A DNA stretch of 64,000 nucleotides from Lachnospiraceae bacterium (GTDB lineage Bacteria > Bacillota > Clostridia > Lachnospirales > Lachnospiraceae), in contig JAFXCD010000002.1 in assembly GCA_017521605.1 (NCBI GenBank), positions 1 through 64,000 of the forward strand, given 5' to 3'. Below the pieces are notes generated by a model that was not told the DNA's origin, made no database searches, and worked only from the letters and a program-made list of their open reading frames with translations. This document shows positions 1 through 8,454 of the stretch, piece after piece; the first letter of the stretch is position 1; each line of letters opens with the position of its first letter. A program made the position numbers and the translations under genes.

Positions 1-1497
1 TACCCAGAAGAAGATAATATCATAACCGGTTACCAATACATCCGTAGGATAGAAATAATCCAAATCCTCGGTTTTGTCCGGCCAACCTAAAGTCTCAAAA
101 GGCCACAACGCAGAAGAGAACCAGGTATCCAAAGTATCAGGATCCTGTGTCAAATGTGTACATCCACACTTAGGACATACGGTTACCTCGTCTCTTGCAA
201 CGGTTACTTCACCACATTCATCACAGTAGTATGCAGGAATTCTGTGTCCCCACCAAAGCTGACGGCTGATACACCAGTCGCGGATATTGTCAGTCCAGTT
301 GTAGTAGGTCTTTTCCATTCTTTCCGGAATCAACTTGATATCGCCGGTCTTTACTGCTTCTACTGCAGGCTTAATCAACTCATCCATCTTTACGAACCAC
401 TGCTCTTTTACCATAGGTTCGATAGTGGTTTTACATCTGTCGTGAGTACCTACATTGTGTGCATGGTCTTCAATCTTAACAAGAAGTCCCATCGCATCCA
501 GCTCTTCTACGATCGCCTTACGTGCTTCGTAGCGAGCCATACCTTCGAACTTGCCACCGTTCTTATTGATGGTAGCATCGTCATTCATAACGTTAATAAT
601 CGGCAAATCATGTCTCTTACCAACTTCAAAGTCGTTAGGGTCATGAGCAGGAGTAATCTTTACAACACCGGTACCGAATTCCATATCAACATAGGTATCG
701 GTTACGATGGGAATCACTCTGTTCATAAGAGGAAGCATTACGCTCTTACCGATTAAGTGCTGATATCTTTCATCATCAGGATGAATTGCTACTGCAGTAT
801 CACCCAACATAGTCTCCGGTCTGGTTGTTGCAAAGGTCAAAAATTCTGTAGTACTGGGGGTACCGTCATCATTCATGATAGGGTACTTAATGTGCCAGAA
901 ATGACCTGCCTGCTCCTCATAAACTACCTCTGCATCAGAAATAGAAGTATTACAAACAGGACACCAGTTGATAATACGTGCGCCCTTATAAATATATCCT
1001 TTTTCATGCATCTTTACGAATACTTCCGTAACCGCTCTGTTACAGCCTTCGTCCATGGTGAAACGCTCTCTGTCCCAATCACAGGAAGAGCCCAGCTTCT
1101 TTAACTGAGAAATAATACGTCCGCCGTACTCCTTCTTCCACTCCCATGCTCTCTCAAGGAATTTCTCACGTCCAAGCTCCCACTTGTCGATGCCTTCTTC
1201 CTTTAACTTCTCGATAATCTTTACTTCCGTAGCAATACTTGCATGGTCTGTACCCGGCTGCCAAAGTGCATTGTAGCCCTGCATTCTCTTAAAACGAATG
1301 AGGATATCCTGCATGGTATTGTCCAAAGCATGTCCCATGTGTAACTGACCGGTAATGTTCGGAGGGGGAATCACAATGGTAAAAGGTTTCTTGGTTCTGT
1401 CAACTTCAGCATGGAAATATTTCTTCTCCAGCCACTTTGCATACAATCTGTCTTCTATGCCCTGCGGGTCATAGGTTTTTGCTAATTCTTTGCTCAT
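1..1497 (-). CDS. valS: Valyl-tRNA synthetase, N-terminal part (cut by window edge)
   Basis: Class I aminoacyl-tRNA synthetase that charges tRNA-Val in the cytoplasm. The visible 499 codons begin [13 protein letters not shown] and carry the class I motif HMGH at about residues 53-56 within [14 protein letters not shown]. The editing-domain region (for example [14 protein letters not shown]) follows, then the zinc-type cluster CDECG...CPKCG. The KMSKS half of the catalytic domain lies beyond position 1, because the family is usually about 880 residues. The ATG at 1495-1497 is preceded by an AGGAG-type site. A T-box leader with its own promoter lies directly upstream, so expression should rise when uncharged tRNA-Val accumulates. 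The identification is very secure; only the C-terminus is unseen. Confidence 0.97.
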   Translation of the reverse strand, partial: MSKELAKTYDPQGIEDRLYAKWLEKKYFHAEVDRTKKPFTIVIPPPNITGQLHMGHALDNTMQDILIRFKRMQGYNALWQPGTDHASIATEVKIIEKLKEEGIDKWELGREKFLERAWEWKKEYGGRIISQLKKLGSSCDWDRERFTMDEGCNRAVTEVFVKMHEKGYIYKGARIINWCPVCNTSISDAEVVYEEQAGHFWHIKYPIMNDDGTPSTTEFLTFATTRPETMLGDTAVAIHPDDERYQHLIGKSVMLPLMNRVIPIVTDTYVDMEFGTGVVKITPAHDPNDFEVGKRHDLPIINVMNDDATINKNGGKFEGMARYEARKAIVEELDAMGLLVKIEDHAHNVGTHDRCKTTIEPMVKEQWFVKMDELIKPAVEAVKTGDIKLIPERMEKTYYNWTDNIRDWCISRQLWWGHRIPAYYCDECGEVTVARDEVTVCPKCGCTHLTQDPDTLDTWFSSALWPFETLGWPDKTEDLDYFYPTDVLVTGYDIIFFWV

Positions 1498-1523
1498 AGT
1501 TTTCTCCTTTCTGTTCATACGCA

Positions 1524-1640
1524 AATAAGCAGACTCGAAAAGCTTCGCTTTCCTCGTTCGCGTTGCTCGTCAAATTCCTGTACTGCCAGCCGCCCATGCA
1601 AGCATATCGGCCAACATACAGGCACTTGGCTCTGCTTATT
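1524..1640. repeat. Inverted-repeat element between T-box terminator and valS start
   Basis: A perfect 10-bp inverted repeat (AATAAGCAGA at 1524-1533, TCTGCTTATT at 1631-1640) encloses about 97 bp. The enclosed part contains a smaller hairpin (AAAGC-TTC-GCTTT) and GC-richer sequence than its surroundings. It lies inside the valS 5' untranslated region, downstream of the T-box terminator. The central part resembles an element near 61.5 kb, so it may be a miniature intergenic repeat that inserted into the leader. It codes for nothing recognisable. Confidence 0.6.
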
Positions 1641-1647
1641 CGCGCAA

Positions 1648-1957
1648 ATAAAAAACCCTTCGCTAACTTAATGTCAGCAAAGGGCGTCAATAACGCGGTA
1701 CCACCTTTGTTCACGGCTTATGCCGTCTCTGCGACTTCCATCAAAGTCCTATCCGTTAACGGGGATAAATCGGGAACTCCTACTGCCACCAAAAGAATGC
1801 TATGCATTCTTTCCACATGTAAAACATGTTTTTCAGAACTCCTGCTCAGAAGCTACCTTCCGCATCCCTTCCTTAAAGCCACCTCGCAGCACTATCCGGG
1901 GCTCTCTCTGATAAGGGGTAATCCGTACTCCTCTTCCTCATCGCAATTGCTATATAC
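1648..1957 (-). promoter_or_regulatory. T-box leader of valS
   Basis: Read on the minus strand, the canonical T-box sequence AGGTGGTACCGCG lies at 1694-1706. It is followed by a terminator hairpin (CCCTT/AAGGG and GCT/AGC arms, 1656-1684) and a T-run at 1648-1655. The AGAGAG element and purine-rich Stem I region lie upstream, about 1890-1950. A GUA valine triplet at 1854-1856 sits in a plausible specifier loop, but I did not fold Stem I, so the specifier is an inference. Uncharged tRNA-Val should stabilise the antiterminator and allow valS transcription. Confidence 0.93.
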
Positions 1958-1962
1958 TTAAG

Positions 1963-1991
1963 AATATAACCATGGGTTTAAGATTTGTCAA
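1963..1991 (-). promoter_or_regulatory. Sigma-A-type promoter of valS T-box transcript
   Basis: The -35 TTGACA is complementary to 1986-1991 and the -10 TATATT to 1963-1968, with a 17-bp spacer. Transcription would start near 1956, just before the T-box Stem I. Confidence 0.85.
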
Positions 1992-2010
1992 GTGTTTTTA
2001 AGAAATGATG

Positions 2011-2146
2011 TTATTCACCTTGGTTTTTGTCTTCTATGGGGAACTCAATCTCTAATATCTCCATCAAATCTCTGTAGGCTTCCATCTCGGAACTGCCTCT
2101 CTGAGCTTCTTTAATCAAGCATTTCTTCTTTTGTCATTTCTTCCAT
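2011..2146 (-). pseudogene. Small ORF downstream of Rpn gene, frameshifted
   Basis: An ATG at 2144-2146 with a GGGGAG site opens MEEMTKEEML and then meets a stop. Shifting the frame at that point gives a continuous reading IKEAQRGSSEMEAYRDLME and on to NQGE and a TAA at 2011. The two halves read like one short, acidic, roughly 45-residue protein broken by a single-base insertion near the LIK junction. It starts just after the stop of the Rpn-family nuclease and would have been co-transcribed with it. The function is unknown, and the frameshift reading is an inference from composition and continuity. Confidence 0.45.
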
Positions 2147-2159
2147 ACGCCTACTCCCC

Positions 2160-3080
2160 TTAAATCTCCTTTTCAAACTCTTCTACCGTCTCACTTCTTG
2201 CAGCAATTTTTAACCACTTCCATAAAGTTTCCTCATCTGTCTGTTTCAAAATCAATGCTCGCAATTCATCCGAAACATCTCCCAACTCTTCCAGCACTGT
2301 CAAGATAGACTGTGTAATTCCTTGTGTAATTCCTTGTACAATACCCTGACTGATTCCATTTTCCAGTCCATCCTCATATCCTTCACGTCTCACAGTCGCC
2401 AGATGCAATTCCTCGTTATACTCATATATACTCACTTTTATCGCCTCCGCCCTATTTCGCTTCAAGAAATCCGCCAAAATACCTTCCTTTATACACTCTG
2501 TAATGGTACGTTCCACTGCCTCACCAATAGGCATCTGCGCCGCATAGCCTCGCACTCGTTCAATATATTGCATATATTCCCTTAAAGTCTTACATTTGCC
2601 CAAAAGCTCTGCATTATTTCCCGCATTGATATTCAACACTGTCACTATCAACTCTAATTCCGGTTCATCCTGCTTCTTTGAAAATGCATCTGAAAGTTTA
2701 TATACCCTACGTTCCGGTTGCTTTTCCTTACCATTATAAAAAACCATGAATCTGGGTGCCGGAATTTTCACGAGTCCTCTTCCATACAAATCTAAGTCCC
2801 TCACATAATTTTGTAGCAAATCCGCCACATAAAACAAATCCCTAAGCGGCATATTCGGGTTCACCGTAGACTGCTGTTCGTAAAGATTTACCTGGAAATT
2901 AAAAAGAAACGACACATCATTCTTAATATTCATGTAAATCGCATTACGAAGTGTGTTAATCTCCAAACTGTCCGCATCTGTATAATCGGTTCCATTAACC
3001 GCGTTATACAGACTTAATAATTCCTTCTTGTCCAGATATAACATCCGAAACATGGAATCCTTGTAGTTGCTTTTTTCCAT
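2160..3080 (-). CDS. Rpn-family recombination-promoting nuclease / putative transposase-like protein
   Basis: A 306-residue cytoplasmic protein of the Rpn (PD-(D/E)XK) type found in many copies in clostridia. The likely nuclease core is near the N-terminus: NDVSFLFNFQ at about residues 54-63 supplies the acidic residue and LYEQQST at about 66-72 the E-x-Q pair. The C-terminal third has the repeated G-I-x-Q-G heptads (GISQGIVQGITQGITQSI, about 238-255) that are diagnostic of the family. Rpn proteins cut DNA and are associated with recombination or phage defence; the role here is inferred. The ATG at 3078-3080 follows GGGAGGTACAAAGT. A frameshifted short ORF follows directly. Confidence 0.85.
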   Translation of the reverse strand: MEKSNYKDSMFRMLYLDKKELLSLYNAVNGTDYTDADSLEINTLRNAIYMNIKNDVSFLFNFQVNLYEQQSTVNPNMPLRDLFYVADLLQNYVRDLDLYGRGLVKIPAPRFMVFYNGKEKQPERRVYKLSDAFSKKQDEPELELIVTVLNINAGNNAELLGKCKTLREYMQYIERVRGYAAQMPIGEAVERTITECIKEGILADFLKRNRAEAIKVSIYEYNEELHLATVRREGYEDGLENGISQGIVQGITQGITQSILTVLEELGDVSDELRALILKQTDEETLWKWLKIAARSETVEEFEKEI

Positions 3081-3281
3081 ACTTTGTACCTCCCTGTCGC
3101 AGGAGCTTACCTTCTGAAACTCCTGCCTCTAATTGTTTTGTGAATTAAAAGCATGAATTTCCTGGAAAATAGAATTTGAGATTCTTAGAATTTGAAAAGC
3201 TTCTTGCTTTTCTTTAAAGAAAATATGCTTTGCATTAAGTATATGCTGACCAAATGCAAATTGCAAGTAAATATTTTAAAA

Positions 3282-4142
3282 TTACGATTTCTCAAGCCTT
3301 CTTCCCATCACCACATAAAAATTATCTTTCCTTTCCAACTGCTTTGCCACTGCCTCTATATACTCTGCAACAGTAGTCCCTTCCCTCTCACGCATTTCGT
3401 GCTCTAACAGTTCCAACACTTTAGGAAAATGAATCATCCCGCTTCCCCGTTTCAAAACACCTCTGGTTACATCCAGAATCAGTCCATAAGGCAGTTTCTG
3501 CGGAACAATTCCATCAATTAGCGCCGGATAAATCCCCTTCAAATTATCTACCAAATCCTTAATAATATCTACATTCAAAACTTCCGCATATTGCTGTCGT
3601 ACAGTGGTCCGTAGTACATCCATGAGATAGTCCAACGTTCCCTCATCTATCCCTTGAAGCTCCTCTGCAAACAAGATATTCTCATATGCCAGTATCATCA
3701 CTTCCTTGTGCTTTAACATATACCGGTCTCTTATTCTTACTAAGGGCATTAAAATCCCCTCCTTAGCCAGTTCCACTCTCACCCGAACGATTTCTTCACG
3801 AAAATCCTTCTCCATGAACACTGGCATGACATCACTTCCCAACACCAGCTCCAAGGGTTCGTATCCATCCCGCAGATGCTTCCATATCTCATCCTGAAGA
3901 TGCAGATTCCCATTCTCTACAATGGTTTTTCTCTTCTTCCCCACCAGATAGTCCGCACTTATTCCTAAAATATCACATAATGATGTCAGCATCTCTAAAT
4001 CCGGGCTGCTTGCTCCCTTTTCCCATTTACTGAGTGCTTGGGGTGTTACACCCAGCCTATTTGCCAATTCCTCCTGTGTAAATCCGGCATTTCTCCTGCT
4101 TTCTGCAATCCGCTTTCCTATTTCAACCAAAATATGCCCCAT
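3282..4142 (-). CDS. XRE-family helix-turn-helix regulator with large C-terminal domain
   Basis: A 286-residue protein with an N-terminal Cro/CI-type DNA-binding domain at residues 8-62. Its helices include FTQEELANRLGVTPQALSKWE, and the linker SADYLVGKKRK is typical of SinR/Xre proteins. The remaining roughly 220 residues are helical and charged, with no motif I recognise; they may sense a ligand or mediate oligomerisation. The ATG at 4140-4142 follows AAAAGGAGGTACATAGT. It has its own transcription unit between the Rpn gene and the ABC module. Target genes cannot be told from the sequence. Confidence 0.85.
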   Translation of the reverse strand: MGHILVEIGKRIAESRRNAGFTQEELANRLGVTPQALSKWEKGASSPDLEMLTSLCDILGISADYLVGKKRKTIVENGNLHLQDEIWKHLRDGYEPLELVLGSDVMPVFMEKDFREEIVRVRVELAKEGILMPLVRIRDRYMLKHKEVMILAYENILFAEELQGIDEGTLDYLMDVLRTTVRQQYAEVLNVDIIKDLVDNLKGIYPALIDGIVPQKLPYGLILDVTRGVLKRGSGMIHFPKVLELLEHEMREREGTTVAEYIEAVAKQLERKDNFYVVMGRRLEKS

Positions 4143-4226
4143 ACTATGTACCTCCTTTTCTTACAGATATCATAGCAAAGGGCATCCCTTCTGTATAGCA
4201 ACTTTTTGTTGCGGATTATTCAACAA

Positions 4227-4925
4227 TTAATCCCGATTAAATATTCTTTGATACGACAACACAAAAGCCCCACCAATCACCACCACATTTATCCCCATAA
4301 CTACGATACACTCCGTGTTAACCTTCAAATTCTGCACGCTCCCAATCAATAGATTCAACTGCTGGGAATAGAAAACCCTTGCCACACTTTTGATAGTCTC
4401 ATTAAACATGGACAGCATGGGCAGGAAGGAAAATACCATCATCACCGGAACGGATATGCCGGTTGCCATCATCTGGTTTTTACTAAAGGCACCGATAGCC
4501 GCACCCAGCATAGTGGAAATCAAATGTCCCACTGCCATAATAAGCATAAACCTAATCAACATTCCGCCCTGGTAGCCGCCTGCCAGACCGATTACCAGGG
4601 AACCCAGCATACAAATACTCCAAATATATATAGCATTACCGCAGAAATACTCTGCTGCCTTTATATTAGACATATGTAAAACCCGTAAGGTATTCTTCTC
4701 TTTTTCCTCTGAAATAATAGCTGACATACTGGTTAAAGGTGCCATGCCGATATACATTACAGCGAAAAGATTGGCAAAGAAATGCTGTGGCATGTTATCA
4801 ATTTTCATAGCATTCTCCATAATGATTGTCATCACCGGGAACATCAGAAACTGAATCAGAATGGCCTTGTTTTTAAAGGTGTCTTTCATTTGTTTCCAAA
4901 GAATCGCTGCAATATGTCTCATCAT
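4227..4925 (-). CDS. ABC-2 type transporter permease
   Basis: A 232-residue membrane protein of the ABC-2 family with about six hydrophobic segments. It has the conserved MSAIISEEKEKNTLRVLHMS stretch before the third helix that marks this family. It pairs with the ATPase immediately upstream: its ATG overlaps the ATPase stop as ATGATG (4922-4925), implying translational coupling. Together they form an exporter, possibly for an antimicrobial peptide or lipid-like compound; the substrate is unknown. It is last in the LytTR-DUF3021-ATPase-permease operon. Confidence 0.9.
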   Translation of the reverse strand: MMRHIAAILWKQMKDTFKNKAILIQFLMFPVMTIIMENAMKIDNMPQHFFANLFAVMYIGMAPLTSMSAIISEEKEKNTLRVLHMSNIKAAEYFCGNAIYIWSICMLGSLVIGLAGGYQGGMLIRFMLIMAVGHLISTMLGAAIGAFSKNQMMATGISVPVMMVFSFLPMLSMFNETIKSVARVFYSQQLNLLIGSVQNLKVNTECIVVMGINVVVIGGAFVLSYQRIFNRD

Positions 4926-5773
4926 TTATCCAGCCCCTTTCCTGTAAGTTCCATAAATACGGTTTCCAAATTCGGTTCTGTGGAGTGAATGGTTTCTACT
5001 TTCCCATTTTCAAACAATTCCGCAAGTATCTTTCCTACAGCTGCATCATGGGAAAGTTCCATGTTTCTTCCGTCCGTTAAATGCAAAAGCAGTTTCTTCT
5101 GGTGATTGTACCTTCGACAGATTTCCTCCGGTGCACCGTACTCCACAATTTTACCCTCATTCAAAAGGGCAATATGGTCACACAGCTTCTCTGCCTCGTG
5201 CATATTGTGGGTGGTTAGGAAAATGGTAGTTCCTTTCTTCTTTTCCTGCAGAATCAACTCATGTATGCTTTCTGTGGTAGCCGGATCCAACCCACTGGTA
5301 GGTTCATCCAAAAACATAATTTTCGGACATCGTAACAATACTCTGGCTAATGATAGACGATTACGCATTCCTTTGGACAAATCCGAAACATTGGTCTTTC
5401 TTGCACCTTCCAGTCCCACATGCTTTAGTACATCTACAATCTGCATATCACTTTTGCCATCCAACATCTCATAGAACTTCAGATTATCATAACAGTTCAT
5501 TCTCTCATACAAACCGAAATGGTCCATCATAATACCGATCTGACGGAAATCATTCCCCTTTAAAGCACTGACTTCCTTGCCCATAATACTTGCGCTTCCA
5601 CCAGTTGATGTAAGCTGTCCGGTAAGAATGTTAATAAGGGTAGTCTTGCCTGCACCCGAAGGACCAAGTAAGCCAAAAATTTCACCCTTTTCAATCATTA
5701 ATTCAATCCCATCCAGCACGTTTTTCTTACCGAAATTATGATATAAACCTTTGACTTCAATCTCCGCACTCAT
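4922..5773 (-). CDS. ABC transporter ATP-binding protein
   Basis: A 283-residue nucleotide-binding subunit with Walker A GPSGAGKTT (about residues 38-46), the signature LSKGMRNRLSLARVLL, Walker B KIMFLDEPTSGLD and the H-loop TTHNMHEAEKL. The signature reads LSKGM rather than LSGGQ, which is common in the drug/antibiotic (DrrA/CcmA-like) group. A C-terminal accessory part of about 60 residues follows. It overlaps the DUF3021 gene by 4 nt (5770-5773) and the permease by 4 nt, so all are translated together. It energises export by the neighbouring ABC-2 permease. Confidence 0.94.
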   Translation of the reverse strand: MSAEIEVKGLYHNFGKKNVLDGIELMIEKGEIFGLLGPSGAGKTTLINILTGQLTSTGGSASIMGKEVSALKGNDFRQIGIMMDHFGLYERMNCYDNLKFYEMLDGKSDMQIVDVLKHVGLEGARKTNVSDLSKGMRNRLSLARVLLRCPKIMFLDEPTSGLDPATTESIHELILQEKKKGTTIFLTTHNMHEAEKLCDHIALLNEGKIVEYGAPEEICRRYNHQKKLLLHLTDGRNMELSHDAAVGKILAELFENGKVETIHSTEPNLETVFMELTGKGLDK

Positions 5774-6246
5774 GATTCCTCTCCTTCACAAAAACTTTCC
5801 AGTGCAGCCTGTAGCTTTTCATTATCGCTTTTTTCTTTTACTACAGACACTGCTGTACTGATTCCTGCACTTATGGCAAAGCATACAAAGAATGCCAGCC
5901 ATGCCTGCCACATATGAACCGGAAACCATCCAAACACAGCTGCAAATACCGCAATCGCAATGATAATGGATACAAACATTAAAACGGTTCTTAAAGCAAT
6001 GGAAGCCTTCTTCACAAACTTATCCGTAAAATAAAGCAATCTTAAAGCGGTAATCAACACTGACAAAAGTAAATACTGCAAAAGCGTTGCAATGGTGATC
6101 CCCTTGTCGCCCAAGCCGAAAATCGTAGATACTCCTTCTGCATCTTCTCCAAATAAGCCCACAAATACAATCAAACAAATAACCGTAATTCCAAATATCA
6201 CTAAAACATGATTTAAAAATCCAAATATGGTATTCTTCTGATTCAC
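5770..6246 (-). CDS. DUF3021-family membrane protein
   Basis: A 158-residue protein with four hydrophobic segments (about residues 10-30, 48-65, 82-105 and 112-135) and a charged C-terminal tail. This is the DUF3021 pattern; members usually lie next to LytTR regulators that lack a receiver domain, and are thought to restrain or sense for them. The start is GTG at 6244-6246, 1 nt after the LytTR stop. Its stop overlaps the ABC ATPase start. I infer a membrane partner that controls the LytTR protein and so its own operon. Confidence 0.85.
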   Translation of the reverse strand: MNQKNTIFGFLNHVLVIFGITVICLIVFVGLFGEDAEGVSTIFGLGDKGITIATLLQYLLLSVLITALRLLYFTDKFVKKASIALRTVLMFVSIIIAIAVFAAVFGWFPVHMWQAWLAFFVCFAISAGISTAVSVVKEKSDNEKLQAALESFCEGEES

Positions 6247-6247
6247 C

Positions 6248-6688
6248 TTACATTACCCCCAATCGTTTCTTCATTTCATCCGCATATTGTCTAGACACCA
6301 CAATCTGCTCACCATTTTTCAAGGTCAGCCTAATTTTACGCTCCACATCATTCCTCAAGGATTTAATCTGTCGCAAGTTCACCAGACAGGATTTACTGAT
6401 ACGCATAAAATTCCCGGCACACAACCGCTCCTCCATCTCATATAAACGAAGCTTAGATTCATATACATCCTCTGCCGTATAAACAAAAGTCTTACGCTCC
6501 ACGGCTTCCACATATATAATCTTAGCCACATCAAGCAGGTGGTTTTCTTCCTCCTTACTGACCAAAAGCTGTTGATTCAACATCCGTAAAGTGGCAATCA
6601 TTTTCTCTGTTTCCGTATCCAGTTGTTTGCAATGAATTGCCACTTCTGTTTCGCTGTATTTTTCATCTATATCAATGGTTATTTTCAC
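6248..6688 (-). CDS. LytTR DNA-binding domain regulator
   Basis: A regulator of about 146 residues with no receiver domain. The C-terminal 100 residues form a LytTR domain: ILYVEAVERKTFVYT, then FMRISKSCLVNLRQIKSL and the final strand EQIVVSRQYADEMKKRL. I prefer the GTG at 6686-6688 (V-KITIDIDEKYS) because AAGGAGGG sits 7 nt upstream. A longer reading from upstream ATGs would translate through that ribosome binding site. It is first in the operon with DUF3021 and an ABC exporter. A pair of direct repeats upstream (6750-6781) probably forms its autoregulatory operator. Confidence 0.9.
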   Translation of the reverse strand: MKITIDIDEKYSETEVAIHCKQLDTETEKMIATLRMLNQQLLVSKEEENHLLDVAKIIYVEAVERKTFVYTAEDVYESKLRLYEMEERLCAGNFMRISKSCLVNLRQIKSLRNDVERKIRLTLKNGEQIVVSRQYADEMKKRLGVM

Positions 6689-6749
6689 TGGCGTTCCCTC
6701 CTTTTTCATCAAGGTATCATAGGTAATAAATGATTGCAACATTAGAGTA

Positions 6750-6781
6750 CATAAGTTGCCAAACGAGACTCATAAGTTGCC
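6750..6781 (-). promoter_or_regulatory. Tandem direct repeat, probable LytTR operator
   Basis: CATAAGTTGCC occurs at 6750-6760 and again at 6771-6781, exactly 21 bp (two helical turns) apart, about 60-90 bp before the LytTR gene. LytTR regulators bind paired direct repeats with this spacing as dimers. This suggests autoregulation of the 6688-4227 operon. Confidence 0.65.
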
Positions 6782-6810
6782 TAAACTTCATCTCACCATG
6801 CTTAACATAA

Positions 6811-6846
6811 AAAAGTTTGCTGAAAGATACCTTTCAGCAAACTTTT
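6811..6846 (-). terminator. Rho-independent terminator of the 11.8-6.8 kb operon
   Basis: A perfect 16-bp stem (AAAAGTTTGCTGAAAG / CTTTCAGCAAACTTTT) with an ATAC loop. A/T runs on both sides would let it work in both directions. It overlaps the stop of the last permease gene. Confidence 0.9.
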
Positions 6847-7657
6847 AATTCCCCGAACTCTTATAATATCTAATACTAAATCTCCAAAATCCATATGCCA
6901 GCAAATACAGTACCACTCCTACCACCGGGGTCAGGTACATATAGATTGCCGGATAAGCTGCCATATCATCTTTTCGAAGCAGATACTGTGCCGGAAAGTA
7001 ATTCACAAAAGCAAAGGGCACAATGTAAATCATGCAAAATTGAATAGTCTTATGAAAGATACTGATTGGATATCCTGCAAACTTACGCATATTCCAGTAA
7101 AACAATTCTTTCAAACTGCTTGTTTCCAACAGATAAATATTCAGAGTTGCCAAAAACAAAAAGATTGCTCCTTGTATCAGCACGCCACCAATCACTGCAA
7201 AAAGATAATAAAAAATGGTTCCCGCGTTCCATGTGATTCCCACTTTTCCCGCAGAAATAATGAACAACACCACTCCAAGACCACCATGTCCAATGGCTGC
7301 AAACCAGTCCGCATCAGAAAAAATCAACTGGAACAGTAAACCTCTGGGGCGCAAAATAAATCGGTCAAAACCACCATTTCGTACCGTCTTTCCAAAGTCT
7401 CTAAGACCGGTAAAGAAAATGATTAATATACCGTATGTTAAAAACAAAAGGCTGAACAGAAACAACATTTCCTTGATATTCCAACCGTTTAAGGTGTCAA
7501 ATTTCAGTAAGGTAAACCATATTACAATGATGCCTGTAGACTCTCTTAAGAATACCGCAAGAGAACGCAGCACTGCATCTACCTTATATTGAAACCAGGA
7601 CCGCATAATGGTTTTGGTATAAACACCCGCTAAATATAATGTATCGTTTTTCACCAT
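6845..7657 (-). CDS. ABC-2 family permease (COG3694-like)
   Basis: A 270-residue integral membrane protein with six predicted helices. The conserved central stretch FTGLRDFGKTVRNGGFDRFILRPRGLLFQLI matches, in pattern, the permeases of the COG3694/COG4587 heterodimeric ABC-2 exporters. It lies 1 nt after the partner permease stop and is the last gene before a strong terminator. It should form the channel with the other permease and the ATPases upstream. The substrate is not known. Confidence 0.85.
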   Translation of the reverse strand: MVKNDTLYLAGVYTKTIMRSWFQYKVDAVLRSLAVFLRESTGIIVIWFTLLKFDTLNGWNIKEMLFLFSLLFLTYGILIIFFTGLRDFGKTVRNGGFDRFILRPRGLLFQLIFSDADWFAAIGHGGLGVVLFIISAGKVGITWNAGTIFYYLFAVIGGVLIQGAIFLFLATLNIYLLETSSLKELFYWNMRKFAGYPISIFHKTIQFCMIYIVPFAFVNYFPAQYLLRKDDMAAYPAIYMYLTPVVGVVLYLLAYGFWRFSIRYYKSSGN

Positions 7658-7658
7658 G

Positions 7659-8453
7659 TTAACCTCCCTGTACTACAAGCTTCTTCTGTCCTTGTTTCCA
7701 GAGTATTTGCCCCAGGAAAATAAAAAGCAGAATCCAAACAATCTGTACTCCAAATCCTTTTATAATTTCAGGAAAAGATAATTGTCCCAAATAAATCTGC
7801 ACCGGTGTAAAATAGATTGATGAGAAGGGGGTAAAAGCAATTACTCCCTGCATCCATTCCGGCATAAACCAAAGGGGAATCATGGAGCCTGACAACACAT
7901 TTACAAACACATTTTTGATTGTCATAATACTCCACACATTAAGTAACCAGAAAGCTAACATTTGTAAGACAAAGCTGATGGTCCATAAAACGCCATATCC
8001 AAGCAATGCACTAAACAAAAACAATACCAACATAGAAAAACTTGCCGGAGCATGAATTCCCATAACCAACACTGAGATGATTACCGCCGGTGTGAAATGA
8101 AATACCAATTGAAATAATGCATTTCCCAGATTATCAGCCAGCATTCGCCCATGAATATTTACCGGAAGCAACAACTCATTTGCAATGCTGCCATTTTGAA
8201 TTCGATTGGGAAGATAGTAATCATTCACACAAAACACGGCACTAAGTCCCATAGATAGAATAAAGTTAGTCGTTACCATGGTCATGGTAATACCATCCAC
8301 TTCACTTTTACCATTATATAACGCAAGGTAGATTCCCCAATAGATAAAAATACGCATGAGCGTATTCAGAATACCCATAAAATGGTCAAATCGATAAGCA
8401 CTCTTGGAAAGAAAGCTCTTCTTGGCAAAGGCAAGATAAGGAGAAAGCCTCAT
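7659..8453 (-). CDS. ABC-2 family permease (COG4587-like)
   Basis: A membrane protein of 264 residues with six helices and the motif VNDYYLPNRIQNGSIANELL, plus LPVNIHGRMLADNLGNA between helices 2 and 3, as in COG4587 permeases. I place the start at the ATG 8451-8453 (MRLSPYLAFAKKSFL): GGGGAGG lies 8 nt upstream and this start sits 1 nt after the ATPase stop. The longer reading to 8498 would run 44 nt into the ATPase gene. It pairs with the permease that follows. Confidence 0.86.
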   Translation of the reverse strand: MRLSPYLAFAKKSFLSKSAYRFDHFMGILNTLMRIFIYWGIYLALYNGKSEVDGITMTMVTTNFILSMGLSAVFCVNDYYLPNRIQNGSIANELLLPVNIHGRMLADNLGNALFQLVFHFTPAVIISVLVMGIHAPASFSMLVLFLFSALLGYGVLWTISFVLQMLAFWLLNVWSIMTIKNVFVNVLSGSMIPLWFMPEWMQGVIAFTPFSSIYFTPVQIYLGQLSFPEIIKGFGVQIVWILLFIFLGQILWKQGQKKLVVQGG

Positions 8454-8454
8454 A

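Noticed and set aside
1563..1961. Plus-strand ORF of 132 codons across the valS leader
   Set aside because: It runs antisense through a clear T-box and promoter. The composition is not protein-like and it has no ribosome binding site.
3194..3212. Hairpin GAAAAGC-TTCTT-GCTTTTC as a terminator of the XRE gene
   Set aside because: There is no T-run after the stem on the minus strand; it may still be a weak signal but is not strong enough to list.
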